Part shown: positions 28,490 to 41,800 of the stretch, one piece after another
Numbering within the stretch: position 1 is the first letter of the stretch
How the letters are laid out: each line of letters opens with the position of its first letter
Assembly (NCBI RefSeq): GCF_902167145.1
Contig: NC_050104.1
Coordinates: forward strand, 96,297,849 to 96,361,848
Reading direction: 5' to 3'
DNA: 64,000 nucleotides
Origin: Zea mays
Lineage: Eukaryota; Streptophyta; Magnoliopsida; Poales; Poaceae
Program-made: the position numbers and the translations under genes
Notes under the pieces: generated by a model
Databases searched by the model: none
Told to the model about the DNA's origin: nothing
Seen by the model: the letters and a program-made list of their open reading frames with translations, nothing else

Positions 28490-31400
28490 TTTGCCTTGCA
28501 GGTTTATGCATCCAGGGGCTCAAGCTGGATTATCGACAGCGGATGCACAAACCACATGACGGGAGAGAAGAAGATGTTCACCTCCTATGTCAAGAACAAA
28601 GGTTCCCAAGATTCAATCATATTCGGTGACGGGAATCAAGGCAAGGTTAAAGGACTAGGGAAAATAGCTATTCATCCGAGCATTCAATCTCTAATGTGTT
28701 TTTAGTTGAATCGCTCGGGTATAACTTGTTGTCCGTTAGTCAATTATGCAATATGGGTTACAATTGCTTATTTACAAATGTAGATGTGTCTGTCTTTAGA
28801 AGGAGTGATGGTTCATTAGCTTTTAAGGGTGTACTAGACAGAAAACTCTATTTAGTTGATTTTGCAAAGGAAGAAGTCGGTCTAGATGCATGCTTAATTG
28901 CTAAGACTAGCATGGGCTGGCTGTGGCATCGCCGTCTAGCACATGTGGGGATGAAGAACCTTCACGAACTTCTAAAGCGAGAACATGTGTTAGGTCTAAC
29001 AAATGTAACTTTCGAAAAAGATAGACCTTGTGCAGCTTGTCAAGCAAGTAAACAAGTGGGAAATGCTCATCACAGCAAGAACGTGATGACCACATCAAGA
29101 CCCCTTGAGCTGCTGCATATGGACCTCTTCGGACCCGTCGCCTACCTCAGCATCGGGGGAAGTAAGTATGGTCTTGTTATAGTTGATGATTTTTCCCGCT
29201 TCACTTGGGTATTCTTTTTGCAGGATAAATCTGAAACCCAAGGGACCCTCAAGCGCTTCCTAAGGAGAGCTCAAAATGAATTTGAGCTCAAGGTGAAGAA
29301 GATAAGAAGCGACAACGGGTCCGAGTTCAAGAACCTTCAAGTGGAGGAGTACCTTGAGGAGGAAGGAATCAAGCACGAGTTCTCCGCTCCCTACACGCCA
29401 CAGCAAAACAGTGTGGTAGAGAGGAAGAATAGGACGCTCATAGACATGGCGAGAACGATGCTTGGAGAGTTCAAGACGCCCGAGCGGTTTTGGTCGGAAG
29501 CCGTGAACACGGCTTGCCACGCCATAAACCGGGTCTACCTTCATCGCCTCCTCAAGAAGACGTCGTACGAACTCCTAACCGGTAACAAACCCAACGTGTC
29601 ATACTTTCGTGTATTTGGGAGCAAATGTTATATTCTAGTGAAGAAAGGTAGGAATTCCAAATTTACTCCCAAAGCTGTAGAAGGGTTTTTGTTAGGTTAT
29701 GACTCAAATACAAAGGCGTATAGAGTCTTCAACAAATCATCGGGTTTGGTTGAAGTCTCTAGCGATGTTGTATTTGATGAGACTAATGGCTCTCCAAGAG
29801 AGCAAGTTGATCTTGATGATATAGATGAAGAAGATGTTCCAACGGCCGCAATACGCACCATGGCAATTGGAGATGTGCGACCACAGGAACAAAAGGAGCA
29901 AGATCAACCTTCTTCCTCAACAATGGTGCATCCCCCAACTCAAACTGATGAACAGGTTCATCAAGAAGAGGCGTGTGATCAAGGGGGAGCACAAGATGAT
30001 CATGCTTTGGAAGAAGAAGCACCACAGGCCCCTCCAACTCAAGTCCGAGCGACGATTCAAAGGAATCATCCCGTCGACCAGATATTGGGTGATATAAGCA
30101 AGGGAGTAACTACTCGCTCTAGATTAGCTATTTTTTGTGAGCATTACTCTCTTGTCTCTTCTATTGAGCCTTTCAGGGTAGAAGAGGCCTTGCTAGATCC
30201 AGACTGGGTGTTGTCCATGCAGGAAGAGCTTAATAACTTCAAGCGAAATGAAGTTTGGACACTGGTGCCACGTCCCAAGCAAAACGTTGTGGGAACCAAG
30301 TGGGTGTTTCGCAACAAGCAGGACGAGCACGGGGTGGTGACAAGGAACAAGGCTAGACTTGTGGCAAAAGGTTATGCCCAAGTCGCAGGTTTGGACTTTC
30401 AGGAGACTTTTGCTCCTGTGGCTAGGCTAGAGTCTATTCGCATATTGTTAGCCTACGCCGCTCACCATTCTTTCAGGTTGTTCCAAATGGATGTGAAGAG
30501 CGCTTTCCTCAACGGGCCAATCAAGGAGGAGGTGTACGTAGAGGAACCCCCTGGCTTTGAGGATGAACGATACCCCGACCACGTGTGTAAGCTCTCTAAG
30601 GCGCTCTATGGACTTAAGCAAGCACCAAGAGCATGGTATGAATGCCTTAGAGACTTTCTAATTGCTAATGCTTTCAAGGTTGGGAAGGTCGATCCAACTT
30701 TATTCACTAAGACTTGTGATGGTGACTTATTTGTGTGCCAAATTTATGTTGATAACATAATATTTGGTTCTACTAACCAAAAGTCTTGTGAAGAGTTTAG
30801 CAGGGTGATGACTCAAAAATTTGAAATGTCGATGATGGGCGAGTTGAACTACTTCCTTGGGTTCCAAGTGAAGCAACTCAAGGACGGCACCTTTATCTCC
30901 CAAACGAAGTACACACAAGACTTGATCAAGCGGTTTGGGATGAAGGACGCCAAGCCCGCAAAGACTCCAATGGGAACCGATGAACATGTTGACCTCAACA
31001 AAGGAGGTAAGTCCGTTGATCAAAATGCATATCGGTCTATGATAGGTTATTTGCTTTACTTATGTGCTAGTAGACCGGATATTATGCTAAGCGTATGCAT
31101 GTGTGCTAGATTTCAATCCAACCCAAGGGAGTGTCACCTTGTGGCCGTTAAGCGAATTCTTAGATATTTAGTTGCTACGCCTTGCTTCGGGATCTGGTAT
31201 CCAAAGGGGTCTACCTTTGACTTGATTGGATACTCAGACTCCGATTATGCTGGATGCAAGGTTGATAGGAAGAGTACATCAGGGACGTGCCAATTCTTAG
31301 GAAGGTCCCTGGTGTCTTGGAGTTCTAAGAAACAAACTTCTGTTGCCATATCCACCGCTAAGGCCGAGTATGTTGCCGCATGACAGTGTTGCGCGCAACT

Positions 31401-31698
31401 ACTTTGGATGAGGCAAACCCTCAGGGACTTTGGCTACAATCTGAGCAAAGTCCCACTCCTATGTGACAATGAGAGTGCGATCCGCATGGCGGATAATCCT
31501 GTTGAACACAGCCGCACAAAGCACATAGACATCCGGCATCACTTTTTGAGAGACCACCAGCAAAAGGGAGATATCGAAGTGTTTTATGTTAGCACGGAGA
31601 ACCAGCTAGCCGATATCTTTACCAAGCCTCTAGATGAGTCAACCTTTTGCAGGCTGCATAGTGAGCTAAATGTCTTAGATTCACGGAACTTGGATTGA
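28490..31698 (+). pseudogene. Copia pol of element A (PR-INT-RT-RH)
   Basis: Protease: WIIDSGCTNHMTG. Integrase: a zinc finger ending CAACQ and the DDE residues in [15 protein letters not shown] and [25 protein letters not shown] and [10 protein letters not shown], with the active site reading YVDNIIFGS, where Asp to Asn removes a catalytic metal ligand. RNase [10 protein letters not shown] and, at the end, TKHIDIRHHF and LADIFTKPLD. A frameshift near 28700 separates protease from integrase, and a TGA at 31381-31383 truncates RNase H. The longest intact frame is 28696-31383. It follows gag in the same frame after a stop codon. Confidence 0.95.
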
Positions 31699-32476
31699 TT
31701 TATAGCATACATGTGTTTTATGCCTTTGATCATGTTCTTTTATGCATATTGTTGCTTGTTTATGGTGCTCAAGTTGTACACATGCTCCCCGGACCTCACA
31801 AGTCCATTTGCAAGTGATGCACTTATTAAGGGGGAGGCATGCTACAACTTGACACTTTGAGACTAACCATGTGCTTGAGTTTACTTGTTTTAGTCTCAAA
31901 AGTGGATTGAAAGGGAAAGGTGGACTTGGACCATGAAAGCCTTCCACTGCACTTCGATGAGAGAGTAACTAATTCCAAGTTCATCTCCATGCTCTTTTTG
32001 CCTTTTTACTCTTAATTGAAGATTTTGGTAAGACAATGGGGTTTAAAGGCCAGAAATGATCACATTTTGGTGCTTGATGCCAAAGGGGGAGAAAAATTAA
32101 GGCCAAAGCAAGCAAATGGATCAGCTACCACTTGAGATTTTTGAAAATAGTAGAGTTAGAGCTTTTGTTTTGACAAAATACTCTTATTGTCTCTTATTGT
32201 CAAAAGTTGGTCTCTTGTGGGGAGTTTATGTTGATTATGGGAAAAAGGGGGAGTTTTTGAATCTTCGATCAATTTCTCTTGGAATACCTCTCTCTATGCC
32301 TCAACAAGTGAATTTGACTTAGAGATAGGAAATTGAGTTTGATTTGCAAAAAACAAACCAAGTGGTGGCAAAGAATGATCCAAATATGTCAAATTTGAAT
32401 AAAAAACAATTCTTGTTCTTATTTGCATTAATGTTGCACTTCTATGTGTTGCTTTGTGTTGTGTTGGCATAAATCA

Positions 32477-32492
32477 CCAAAAAGGGGGAGAT
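32477..32492 (+). other. Polypurine tract of element A
   Basis: CCAAAAAGGGGGAGAT lies immediately before the 3' LTR. A second AAAGGGGGAGA stands further upstream at about 32083-32093, as often seen in this lineage. The 31699-32476 stretch between pol and the tract has no gene. Confidence 0.85.
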
Positions 32493-33722
32493 TGAAAGGG
32501 AAATGTGCCCTTGGGCCATTTCTAAGTATTTTGGTGATTAAGTGCCCAACACAAAAATGGTTTAAGTATTAATAAGTGCAAAATGGTGGATGAAGTGCAA
32601 ATCAACACAAAGGTATGATTCTAGACTTAGTACATTGGTTTTTGTGTACTAACATATTTGTCTAAGTGCTAGAATCAGAGAAAAGACAAAAAGGAAAAGA
32701 CTTGGCTGGAGCAGCCAAGACTCTATGCAGTCTGGGTGCACCGGACAGTGTCCGGTGCGCCAGACTGGCGTCTGGTCAACTGGCTGCTCTCGGGTCTCGA
32801 CGGTGGCGTACGACTAAAAATCACCAGACTGTCCGGTGGTGCACCGGACTGTCCGGTAAGCCAACGGTCGGCCGCGCCAACGGTCGGCCGCGAAATCCGC
32901 GCGTGACGCGTGGTCGAGCCAACGGTCTGATGGGGGCACTGGACTATCCGGTGTGCACCGGACAGTATCCGGTGCGCCAACGGCTCCAAATCTTCAACGG
33001 TCGGATGCGCTAGTTTAGGAAAGCAATCTGCACCGGACACTGAACAGTGCCTGTCCGGTGGCACACCGAACTGTTCGGTGCGCCACCCGACAGAAGGCAA
33101 GAATTGCCTTCCTGGATTGCTCTCAACGGCTCCTAGTTGCCTTGGGGCTATAAAAGGGACCCCTAGGCGCATGGAGGAGTACACCAAGCATACTCTGAAC
33201 ATTCTAAGACTCCCGCACTCCATCTTCACACACTCGATTGACATTCTTAGTGATTTGAGCTCCGTTCTAGTGGTGAACTTGTTGTGTTACATTTGAGATC
33301 AAGTCTTGGCTTGTGTGTGTGAGTATTGCTGGGATTTGTGTGTGTTGCTTTTTCCCTCCCTTACATCTGTGTTTCTTTGTGAACATCATTTGTAAGGGCG
33401 AGAGGCTCCAAGTTGTGGAGATTCCTCGCAAACGGGATATAGTGAAAGAAAGAAAAACACCGTGGTATTCAAGTGGATCTTTGGATCACTTGAAAGGGGT
33501 TGAGTGCAACCCTCGTCCATTGGGACGCCACAACATGGAGTAGGCAAGTGTTGTACTTGGCCGAACCACGGGATAACTCGCGTGTCTTTTGTGATTGCCT
33601 TTCTGTGATACTTGTGTTCACAAGAGCTCGCTATTTAGCCTACTAACACTTAACCAAGTTTTGTGGCTATAAGTTTCAAGTTTTTACAGGATCACCTATT
33701 CACCCCCCTCTAGGTACTCTCA
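32493..33722 (+). repeat. 3' LTR of element A
   Basis: 1230 bp, colinear with the 5' LTR apart from an extra palindrome unit (GTCCGGTGGTGCACCGGACT region near 32830) and scattered substitutions. It ends ACTCTCA before the AGGTG duplication. Confidence 0.95.
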
Positions 33723-33727
33723 AGGTG

Positions 33728-34932
33728 AGTACCGATGGAGAAAGAAAACGCCAACAAGCAAGCTCTCCGACACCTATACCAACAAGGTGGACAAAAAGGA
33801 CACCACACCTTACTTGCTCAAGAAGATAAAAATGACAAGTTGATAGCTATCAAGGTCAATAATCATTCCAATTAAGGAAAATGGGCCAAACAGATTTGGA
33901 TGCCAAAGGATATAATATCAACCATGAAGAGCACCAAAAAGGTTTAGGTCTCAAGAAAGAAGTGAGAAGTTCAACGAATTTTGGGGAATTAGAGACATGT
34001 CAAAAGTAGGATGTATATCATGGGGTACATCGTACCGGTTTAAGGTTATTGCCAAGTGGGTTAGTGAAAACTATGTACCCAAATTCCACACCCATGCTTA
34101 GGTAACTACATTTAATATTTCTTGTTTTAGATATGCGTAACTTTTCTTAGTACATAGTTTATCTTTTATGCCTAGTATTGCTTTCAATTGATAGTCATGT
34201 TTTTCAATTAGTATTTATTTGATATATACTTTTAGTTGGTATTTATTTTTAATTAATAAGCATTCATACTAGGATAATCATATGGTAGGCTTGCTCGATT
34301 TAAATTCATACCCTTAGAGCAAACCTATATGGTTTAAAATGTTTAACAAAGCACGCAACATAACTTGCTTAAATTCCTAAACATATGATATCCATATTTG
34401 TTAGTATATTTCAATTAAGTACCATAATTTTTTTAATTGGTATCATTTTGAATTATATATGTCAATCTTCAAATTATAGATAATTTACCCCCCCTAAAGT
34501 ATCACCTAAGGTAATGCTCTTGTGACATTATCTCCTGTAAATATTCAAAACTTGTATGCACACTTTTAGGGGTGAGATCATTCTATGGTTCGATTTCTTT
34601 GAGATTAACACCATTTCTAAGCTTATCATGTGTGTAGTAGTCTCATTTGAAGGAAAATGGAATCTCTAGAGAAGGACAATGTGCTTCCACTACAAATTGG
34701 TACCATCTTCCAATTTGTATCTACATATTAATATCATCTTACGATTGGTATCAAAATCGTATCAAAATATTAACATCATTTACTTGATTTTCTTATTTTA
34801 TATAGACAAACATGCCATGATAAATTTCATTCACCCCATATAAAACTATGCATATGCTTTACATTTTCGTTTGGTATCAATAGAATATCTTTTATCATAT
34901 AAATATGCATAAAAATAAGGGGTCTAGTCTAT
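33728..34932 (+). pseudogene. Element C: gag tail and untranslated 3' part
   Basis: This continues the reading interrupted at 25895. It includes KLSDTYTNKVDKKDTTPYLL and, after a stop, GKWAKQIWMPKDIIS, which matches the WVPK-rich end of Copia gag. After about 34100 it is AT-rich with repeated TTGGTATC motifs, as in the 3' untranslated regions of elements A and B. No pol domain appears here or beyond element B, so C looks like a gag-only element. GTAAC at 34933-34937 is the duplicated target of element B. Confidence 0.6.
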
Positions 34933-34937
34933 GTAAC

Positions 34938-36165
34938 TGAAAGGGAAATAGGGTTTAACCTTTTCCTAAATGATTTTGGTGGTTGAATGCCCAACACGAA
35001 TAATTGTACTAACTAGTTTGTTCTAGATTATATATTCTACAGGTGCATAAAGGTTCAACACAAACCAATAAAAGATTAAAGTTAGGGTTCAAAAGAAAGA
35101 AGCAAAAGAAAGAAGCAAAAGAACTCTGGTCTGGTGCACCGGACTGTCCAGTGTGCCACCGGACACTGTCCGGTGCACCAGGGTCGTACCACTCTGAACT
35201 TGCCACCTTCGGGTTTCAGAAAAGCCGCTCCGCTATAATTCACTGGACTGTCCGGTGTGCCACCGGACTGTCCGGTGCACCAGCGGAGCAACGGCTACTT
35301 CGCGCAACGGTCGACTGCAAAAGCGGTGAAGTCAGATGAACAGTGAAGAACAGTGCGCGGAGAGTCAGAGCTGCCCATCAGAGGGGCACCAGACAATGAA
35401 CAGTGTCTATCCGGTGCGACATCGGACTGTCCGGTGCCACCAGAAGACAAAGCTCCAACGGTCGAAACCGCCAGAATTCTAACGGTTGGGTGACGCGGCT
35501 GGCGCATCAGACAGTGTCCGGTGGCGCACCAGACTGTCTGGTGCGTCCATCGACAGCAGCCTGCCCCAACGGTTGAATTGGTGGTTGAGGGCTATAAATA
35601 CCCCCCAACCACCACCACTCCAACCATCCAAGCATTCACAACAGTGCATTCAATACAAGAGCAATACACTTCACTCCAAAGACACAATTCAAGTGATCGA
35701 TCCGCTCAAAGTCACAGATTCAACTTTAGCGCATTAGGACTTGTGAGAGGATTCTTTGTGTTCCTTGTTGCTCTTATTTGCTTCGCTTGGCTTTCTTTTC
35801 TTTCTCACTTCTTACTCTCAAGCTTTCTAAGCGAGGCAAGAGACATCAATTGTGTGGTGGTCCTTACGGGTTCTAAGTGACCCGTGAGATGAAGGAAGAA
35901 GCCTCACTCGGTCTAGGTGACCGTTTGAGAGAGGGAAAGGGTTGAAAGAGACTCGGTCTTTGTAACCACCTCAACGGGGACTAGGTTCTTTGGAACCGAA
36001 CCTCGGTAAAACAAATCACCATGTCATCCGCTTTATCTCTTGGTTGATTTGTTTCCCCCCTCTCTCTCGGACTCGGATTTTATTCTAACGCTAACCCCGA
36101 CTTGTAGTGTGCTTAAAGTTGCAAATTTTAGTTTCCGCCTATCCACCCCCTCTAGGTGACTTTCA
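34938..36165 (+). repeat. 5' LTR of element B
   Basis: 1228 bp with a palindrome array at about 35133-35545 and TATAAATA at 35593-35600. It ends GACTTTCA. Confidence 0.95.
35593..35600 (+). promoter_or_regulatory. TATA box of the element B LTR
   Basis: TATAAATA in GAGGGCTATAAATACCCCCC, the same context as in the minus-strand LTR at 507-514. Confidence 0.7.
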
Positions 36166-36166
36166 A

Positions 36167-36180
36167 TCGGTATCAGAGCC
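36167..36180 (+). other. Primer-binding site of element B
   Basis: TCGGTATCAGAGCC, the Met-type site with one change near its start, one base after the LTR. Confidence 0.85.
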
Positions 36181-36213
36181 CGGTACTTCATTAGAGTCTA
36201 ACCACTCGAAGTG

Positions 36214-38817
36214 ATGTCGGGAGGATCCGCCAAGAGGGAGATAGAAACGGGCACAAGCCACGGGAAGGCTCCATCAAAGGAGTCCGGCACCAAAGGAAGG
36301 GAGGAATCACCTCCACGAGTCAAGTCGCATCAGAGTGGCAACAAGAAGAAGAAGATGAAGAAAGTGGTCTACTATGAGACCGATTCTTCGTCGCCATCCA
36401 CCTCCAGCTCCGACGCACCATCCGTCACTTCTAAGCGCCATGAGCGGAAGAAGTTTAGTAAGATCCCCCTACGCTATCCTCGCATTTCTAAACACACTCC
36501 TTTGCTTTCCGTCCCATTAGGCAAACCACCGGTTTTTTATGGTGAGGACTATTGTATGTGGAGTGATAAAATGAGGCATCACCTAACCTCACTCCACGCA
36601 AGCATATGGGATATTGTTGAGTTTGGATCGTAGGTACCATCCGTAGGGGATGAAGGATATGATTCGGATGAGGTCACCCAAATCCGGCACTTCAACTCAC
36701 AAGCCACTACTATACTCCTCGCCTCTCTATGTCGAGAGGAGTATAATAAGGTGCAAGGGTTGAAGAGTGCCAAGGAGATTTGGGGCGTGCTCAAGATCGC
36801 GCACGAGGGAGATGAGGTGACCAAGATCAGGGGGAGATCGGTTGTTTCGTCCTCACCCAAGGAGAGGAGCCATAAGCAATGTACAACCGGCTCAAGACCT
36901 TGGTGAATCAAGTGCGCAACCTTGGGAGCACAAAATGGGATGACCATGAAATGGTCAAGGTTATTCTAAGATCCCTTGTTTTTCGTAATCCTACTCAAGT
37001 TCAATTAATTCATGGGGATCCTAGATACAAGTTAATGTCTCCCGAGGAAGTGATAGGAAAGTTTGTGAGCTTTGAGTTGATGATCAAAGGCTCCAAACAA
37101 ATCATCGAGCAAGGCGCCACCTCCACACCCGAGGTGCAACCTGTCGCATTCAAAGCGACGAAGGAGAAGAAAGAAGAGTCTACATCAAGTAGGCTCCCCA
37201 TCGACGCCTCCAAGCTCGACAACGAGGAGATGACGCTCATCATCAAGAGCTTCCGCCAAATCCTCAAGCAAAGGAGGGGGAAGGACTACAAGCCCCGCTC
37301 CAAGAGGGTGTGCTACAAGTGTGGTAAGCCCGGTCATTTCATTGCTAAATGTCCTATGTCAAGTGATAGTGACAGGGGCGATGACAAGAGGGGAAAGAGG
37401 AAGGAGAAGAAGAAGTACTACAAGAATAAGGGCGACGATGCCCACGTGTGTCGGGAATGGGACTCCGACGAGAGCTCCACCGACTCCTCCTTCGACGAGG
37501 ATGCCGCCAACATCGCCGTCAACAAGGGACTTCTCTTCCCCAACGTCGGCCACAAGTGCCTCATGGCAAAGGATGGCAAAAGGAAGAAGGTAAAATCTAG
37601 AGCCTCCACTAAATATACAACATCTAGTGATGAGGGTAGCTCTAGTGAAGATGAGGATAATTTGCTTACTCTTTTTGCCAACCTTAACATGCAATAAAAA
37701 GAAAAATTAAATGAATTGATAGGTGCTATTCATGAGAAGGATGAACTCTTGGATAGCCAAGAGGAATTCCTTATTAAGGAAAAATAAAAAGCATGTTAAG
37801 GTGAAGAATGCTTATGCTCAGGAAGTAGAGAAAAATGAAATTTTGACTAAGGAGCTTAGCATTTGCCATGACACTATTTCCAACCTTAGAACTGAGAACG
37901 CTAATTTATTTGCTAAGGTTGAGAAATTAAATGCTTGTGATGATTCAATTACCAATCTTAAAAATGATAATGCTAGTTTAATTGCTAAGATTAATAAATT
38001 GAATGAATCAATTGCTAGCCTTAAAACTGAGAATGATAAGTTAATTTCTAAGGCTAAAGGTTTAAATGTTTGCAACGTTTCTATTTCTAATCTTAGAAAT
38101 GAGAATGCTATTTTACATGCTAAAATTGATGAATTAAATACTTGCAAACCCTCTACATCTACTGTTGAACATATTGCTATTTGTACTAGATGTAGAGATG
38201 TTAACATTGATGCTATTCATGATCACCTTGCTTTAATTAAACAACAAAATGATCATATAGCTCAATTAACTAGTAAAATCAATGAGCATGAGATAGAAAA
38301 TGGAAAATTTTAATTTGCTAGAAGCATGCTCTATAATGGGAGACGCCCTGACATCAAGGATGGCATTGGTTTCCAACAGGGAAGCAATGTCAAACTTAAT
38401 GCCCCCAAACGATTGTCTAATTTTGTTAAGGGCAAGACTCCCATGGCTCAGGATAACGAGGGTTACATTTTATATCCTACTGGTTATCCTGAGCACAAGA
38501 TCAGGAGAATTCATGCTAGGAAGTCTCATTCTGTTTCTCATCATGCTTTTATGTACAAGAATGAGGCATCTAGCTCTAGGCATTCTACCCATGTTAAAAT
38601 GCCTAAAAAGAAAACTCCTACTGCATCAAATGAACCTAATGTTTCATTTAAAACCTTTGATGCTTCTTATGTGCTCACTAACAAATCAGGCAAAGTAGTT
38701 GCCAAATATGTTGGGGGCAAATACAAGGGCTCCAAGACTTGTGTTTGGGTACCCAAGGTGCTTGTTTGTAATGTGAAAGGACCCAAGACTGTTTGGGTAC
38801 CTAAGAACAAGGCCTAA
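36214..38817 (+). pseudogene. Copia gag of element B, full length but broken
   Basis: It starts MSGGSAKREIETG and keeps all regions missing in element A: the capsid-type domain (KPPVFYGEDYCMWSDKM; LKTLVNQVRNLGSTKW), a CCHC knuckle (CYKCGKPGHFIAKC, about 37311-37352), an acidic/serine linker (WDSDESSTDSS), a long coiled coil with near-repeating units (SNLRTENANLFAKVEKLN and similar) and the tail ending VWVPKNKA. Lesions: TAG at 36631-36633, a small deletion and frameshift near 36825, TAA after LNMQ at 37695-37697, a further frameshift near 37780 and TAA at 38311-38313. The stop at 38815-38817 is the normal gag end. Confidence 0.9.
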
Positions 38818-41800
38818 ATTGTTTTGCAGGTTTATGCATCCGAGTGCTCAAGTTGGATTATTGATAGCGGATGCACAAACCACATGACAGGGGAGAAAAG
38901 GATGTTCTCCTCCTACGAGAAAAACGAAGATCCCCAAAGAGCTATCACATTCGGGGATGGAAATCAAGGTTTGGTCAAAGGACTTGGGAAAATTGCTATA
39001 TCACCTGACCATTCCATTTCCAATGTTTTTCTTGTAGATTCTTTAGATTATAACTTGCTTTTAGTTTCTCAATTATGCAAAATGGGTTACAACTATCTTT
39101 TTACGAATATAGGTGTTACTGTCTTTAGAAGAAGTGATGATTTAGTAGCATTTAAGGTTGTATTAGAGGGTCATCTATACTTAGTTGATTTCAATAGAGC
39201 TGAACTCGATACTTGCTTAATTGCTAAGACTAATATGGGTTGGCTCTGGCATCGCCGACTAGCCCATGTTGGGATGAAGAATCTTCACAAGCTTCAAAAG
39301 GGAGAACACATTTTGGGACTAACCAATGTTCATTTTGAGAAAGACAGGGTTTGTAGCGCATGTCAAGCAGGGAAGCAAGTTGGTACCCACCATCCACACT
39401 AGAACATCATGACAACGGACAGGCCACTGGAGTTACTCCACATGGATCTATTCGACCCGATAGCTTACATAAGCATCGGTGGGAGTAAGTACTGTCTTGT
39501 AATTGTGGATGATTATTCTCGCTTCACTTGGGTATTCTTTTTACAGGAAAAATCTCAGACCCAAGAGACCTTAAAGGCATTCTTGAGACGGGCTCAAAAT
39601 GAGTTCGGATCAAGGATTAAGAAGATAAGAAGCGACAACTGGACAGAGTTCAAGAACTCTCAAATTGAAGGCTTTCTTGAGGATGAGGGCATCAAGCATG
39701 AGTTCTCTTCTCCCTACACACCTCAACAAAATGGTGTAGTGGAGAGGAAGAATAGAACTCTACTGGACATGGCAAGGACCATGCTTGATGATTACAAGAC
39801 TCCGGCCCGGTTTTGGGCTGAGGCGATTAACACCGACTGCTACTCCATCAACCGGCTCTACCTTCACCGAATCCTCAAGAAGACATCTTATGAACTCCTC
39901 ACCGGTAAAAAGCCCAATGTTTCATATTTTAGAGTTTTTGGTAGCAAATGTTTTATTCTTGTCAAAAGAGGTAGAAAATCTAAATTTGCTCCTAAGGCTG
40001 TAGAAGGCTTTTTACTTGGTTATGACTCAAACACAAGGGCATATAGAGTCTTCAACAAATCCACTAGATTAGTTTTCTTGTGACATTTTGTTTGATGAGA
40101 CTAATGGCTCCCAAGTGGAGCAAGTTGATCTTGATGAGCTAGATGATGAAGAGGCTCTGTGCGTCGCGCTAAGGAACATGTCCATTGGGGATGTGTGTCC
40201 TGAGGAATCCGAAGAGTCTCCACAAGCACAAGATCAACCATCATCTTCCATGCAAGCATCTCCACCAACCCAAGATGAGGATCAGGCTCAAGACAATGAA
40301 GATGAAAATCAAGAGGATGAGCCACCTCAAGAGGAGGACAATGATCAAGGGGGAGATGAAGTTGATCAAGACAAGGAAGATGATCAAGAAATTCAGGGTC
40401 CAAGACCGCCACACCCAAGAGTCCACCAAGCGATACAAAGAGATCACCCCGTGAACTCAATTCTCGGTGACATTCATAAGGGGGTAACCACTCGATCTTG
40501 AGTCACTCATTTTTGTGAACATTCTGCTTTTGTGTTCTCTATTGAGCCATACAGGGTAGAGGATGCACTAAGATACTCGGATTAGGTGTTGGCAATGCAA
40601 GAGGAGCTCAACAACTTCACAAGGAATGAGGTATGGCATTTAGTTCCACGTCCTAACCAAAATGTTGTAGGAACCAAGTTGGTATTCCGCAACAAGCAAG
40701 ATGAGCATGGTGTGGTGACAAGGAACAAAGTCCGACTTGTGGCCAAGGGTTATTCACAAGTCGAAGGTTTGGACTTCGGTGAAACCTATGCACCCATAAC
40801 TAGGCTTGAGACAATTCGTATATTACTTGCCTATGCTACTTACCATGGCTTTAAGCTTTATCAAATGTACGTGAAAAGTGCCTTCCTCAATGGACCAATC
40901 AAGGAAGAGGTCTATGTTGAGCAACCTCCCGGCTTTGAAGATAGTGAGTACCTAACCATGTTTATAAACTCTCAAAGGCGCTTTATGGGCTCAAGCAAGC
41001 CCCAAGAGCATGGTATGAATGCCTAAGAGATTTCCTTATCACTAATGGCTTCAAAGTCGGTAAAGCCGATCCTACTCTTTTTACTAAAACCATTGCAAAA
41101 GATTTGTTTGTATGCCAAATTTATGTTGATGATATCATATTTGGGTCTACTAACAAATCTACATGTGAAGAGTTTAGTTGGATCATGATTCAAACATTTG
41201 AGATGTCAATGATGATGGGGGAGTTGAAGTATTTCCTAGGATTTCAAGTCAAGCAACTCCAAGAGGGCACCTTCATCAGCCAAACAAAGTACATTCAAGA
41301 TATCCTTACCAAGTTTGGGATGAAGGATGCCAAGTCCATCAAGACACCCATGGGAACTAATGGGCATCTCGACCTCGACATGGGAGGTAAATCCATAGAT
41401 CAAAAGGTATACCAGTCGATGATAGGATCTTTACTCTATTTATGTGCATCTCGACCGGATATTATGCTTTCCGTATGCATGTGTGCAAGATTCCAAGCCG
41501 ATCCTAAGGAAGTTCTCCTTAGGTCCGTGAAAAGAATCATGAGATATTTAGCTTACACTCCTAAGTTTGGTCTTTGGTACCCCAAGGGATCCACTTTTGA
41601 TTTAATAGGATATTTAGATGCTGATTGGGCAGGGTGTAAAATTGATAGGAAGAGCACATCAGGGACTTGTCAGTTTCTGGGAAGATCCCTGGTGTCTTGG
41701 GCTTCAAAGAAACAAAACTCAGTAGCTCTTTCTACCACCAAAGCCGAGTACATTGCCGCAGGCCATTGTTGTGCGCAATTACTTTGGATGAGGCAAACCC

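Larger units (their letters stand above)
25896..33722 (+). mobile_element. Copia element A, full length (7827 bp, TSD AGGTG)
   Basis: A complete Maximus/SIRE-type (Opie/Ji-like) LTR retrotransposon with both LTRs starting TGAAAGGGAAATG and ending ACTCTCA, a Met-type primer-binding site, gag, pol in Copia order (PR-INT-RT-RH) and a polypurine tract. AGGTG flanks it at 25891-25895 and 33723-33727. It sits in the gag of element C. Gag lacks its capsid and zinc-knuckle part, and pol has a frameshift, a premature stop and a mutated RT active site, so it could move only with help. Confidence 0.96.
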
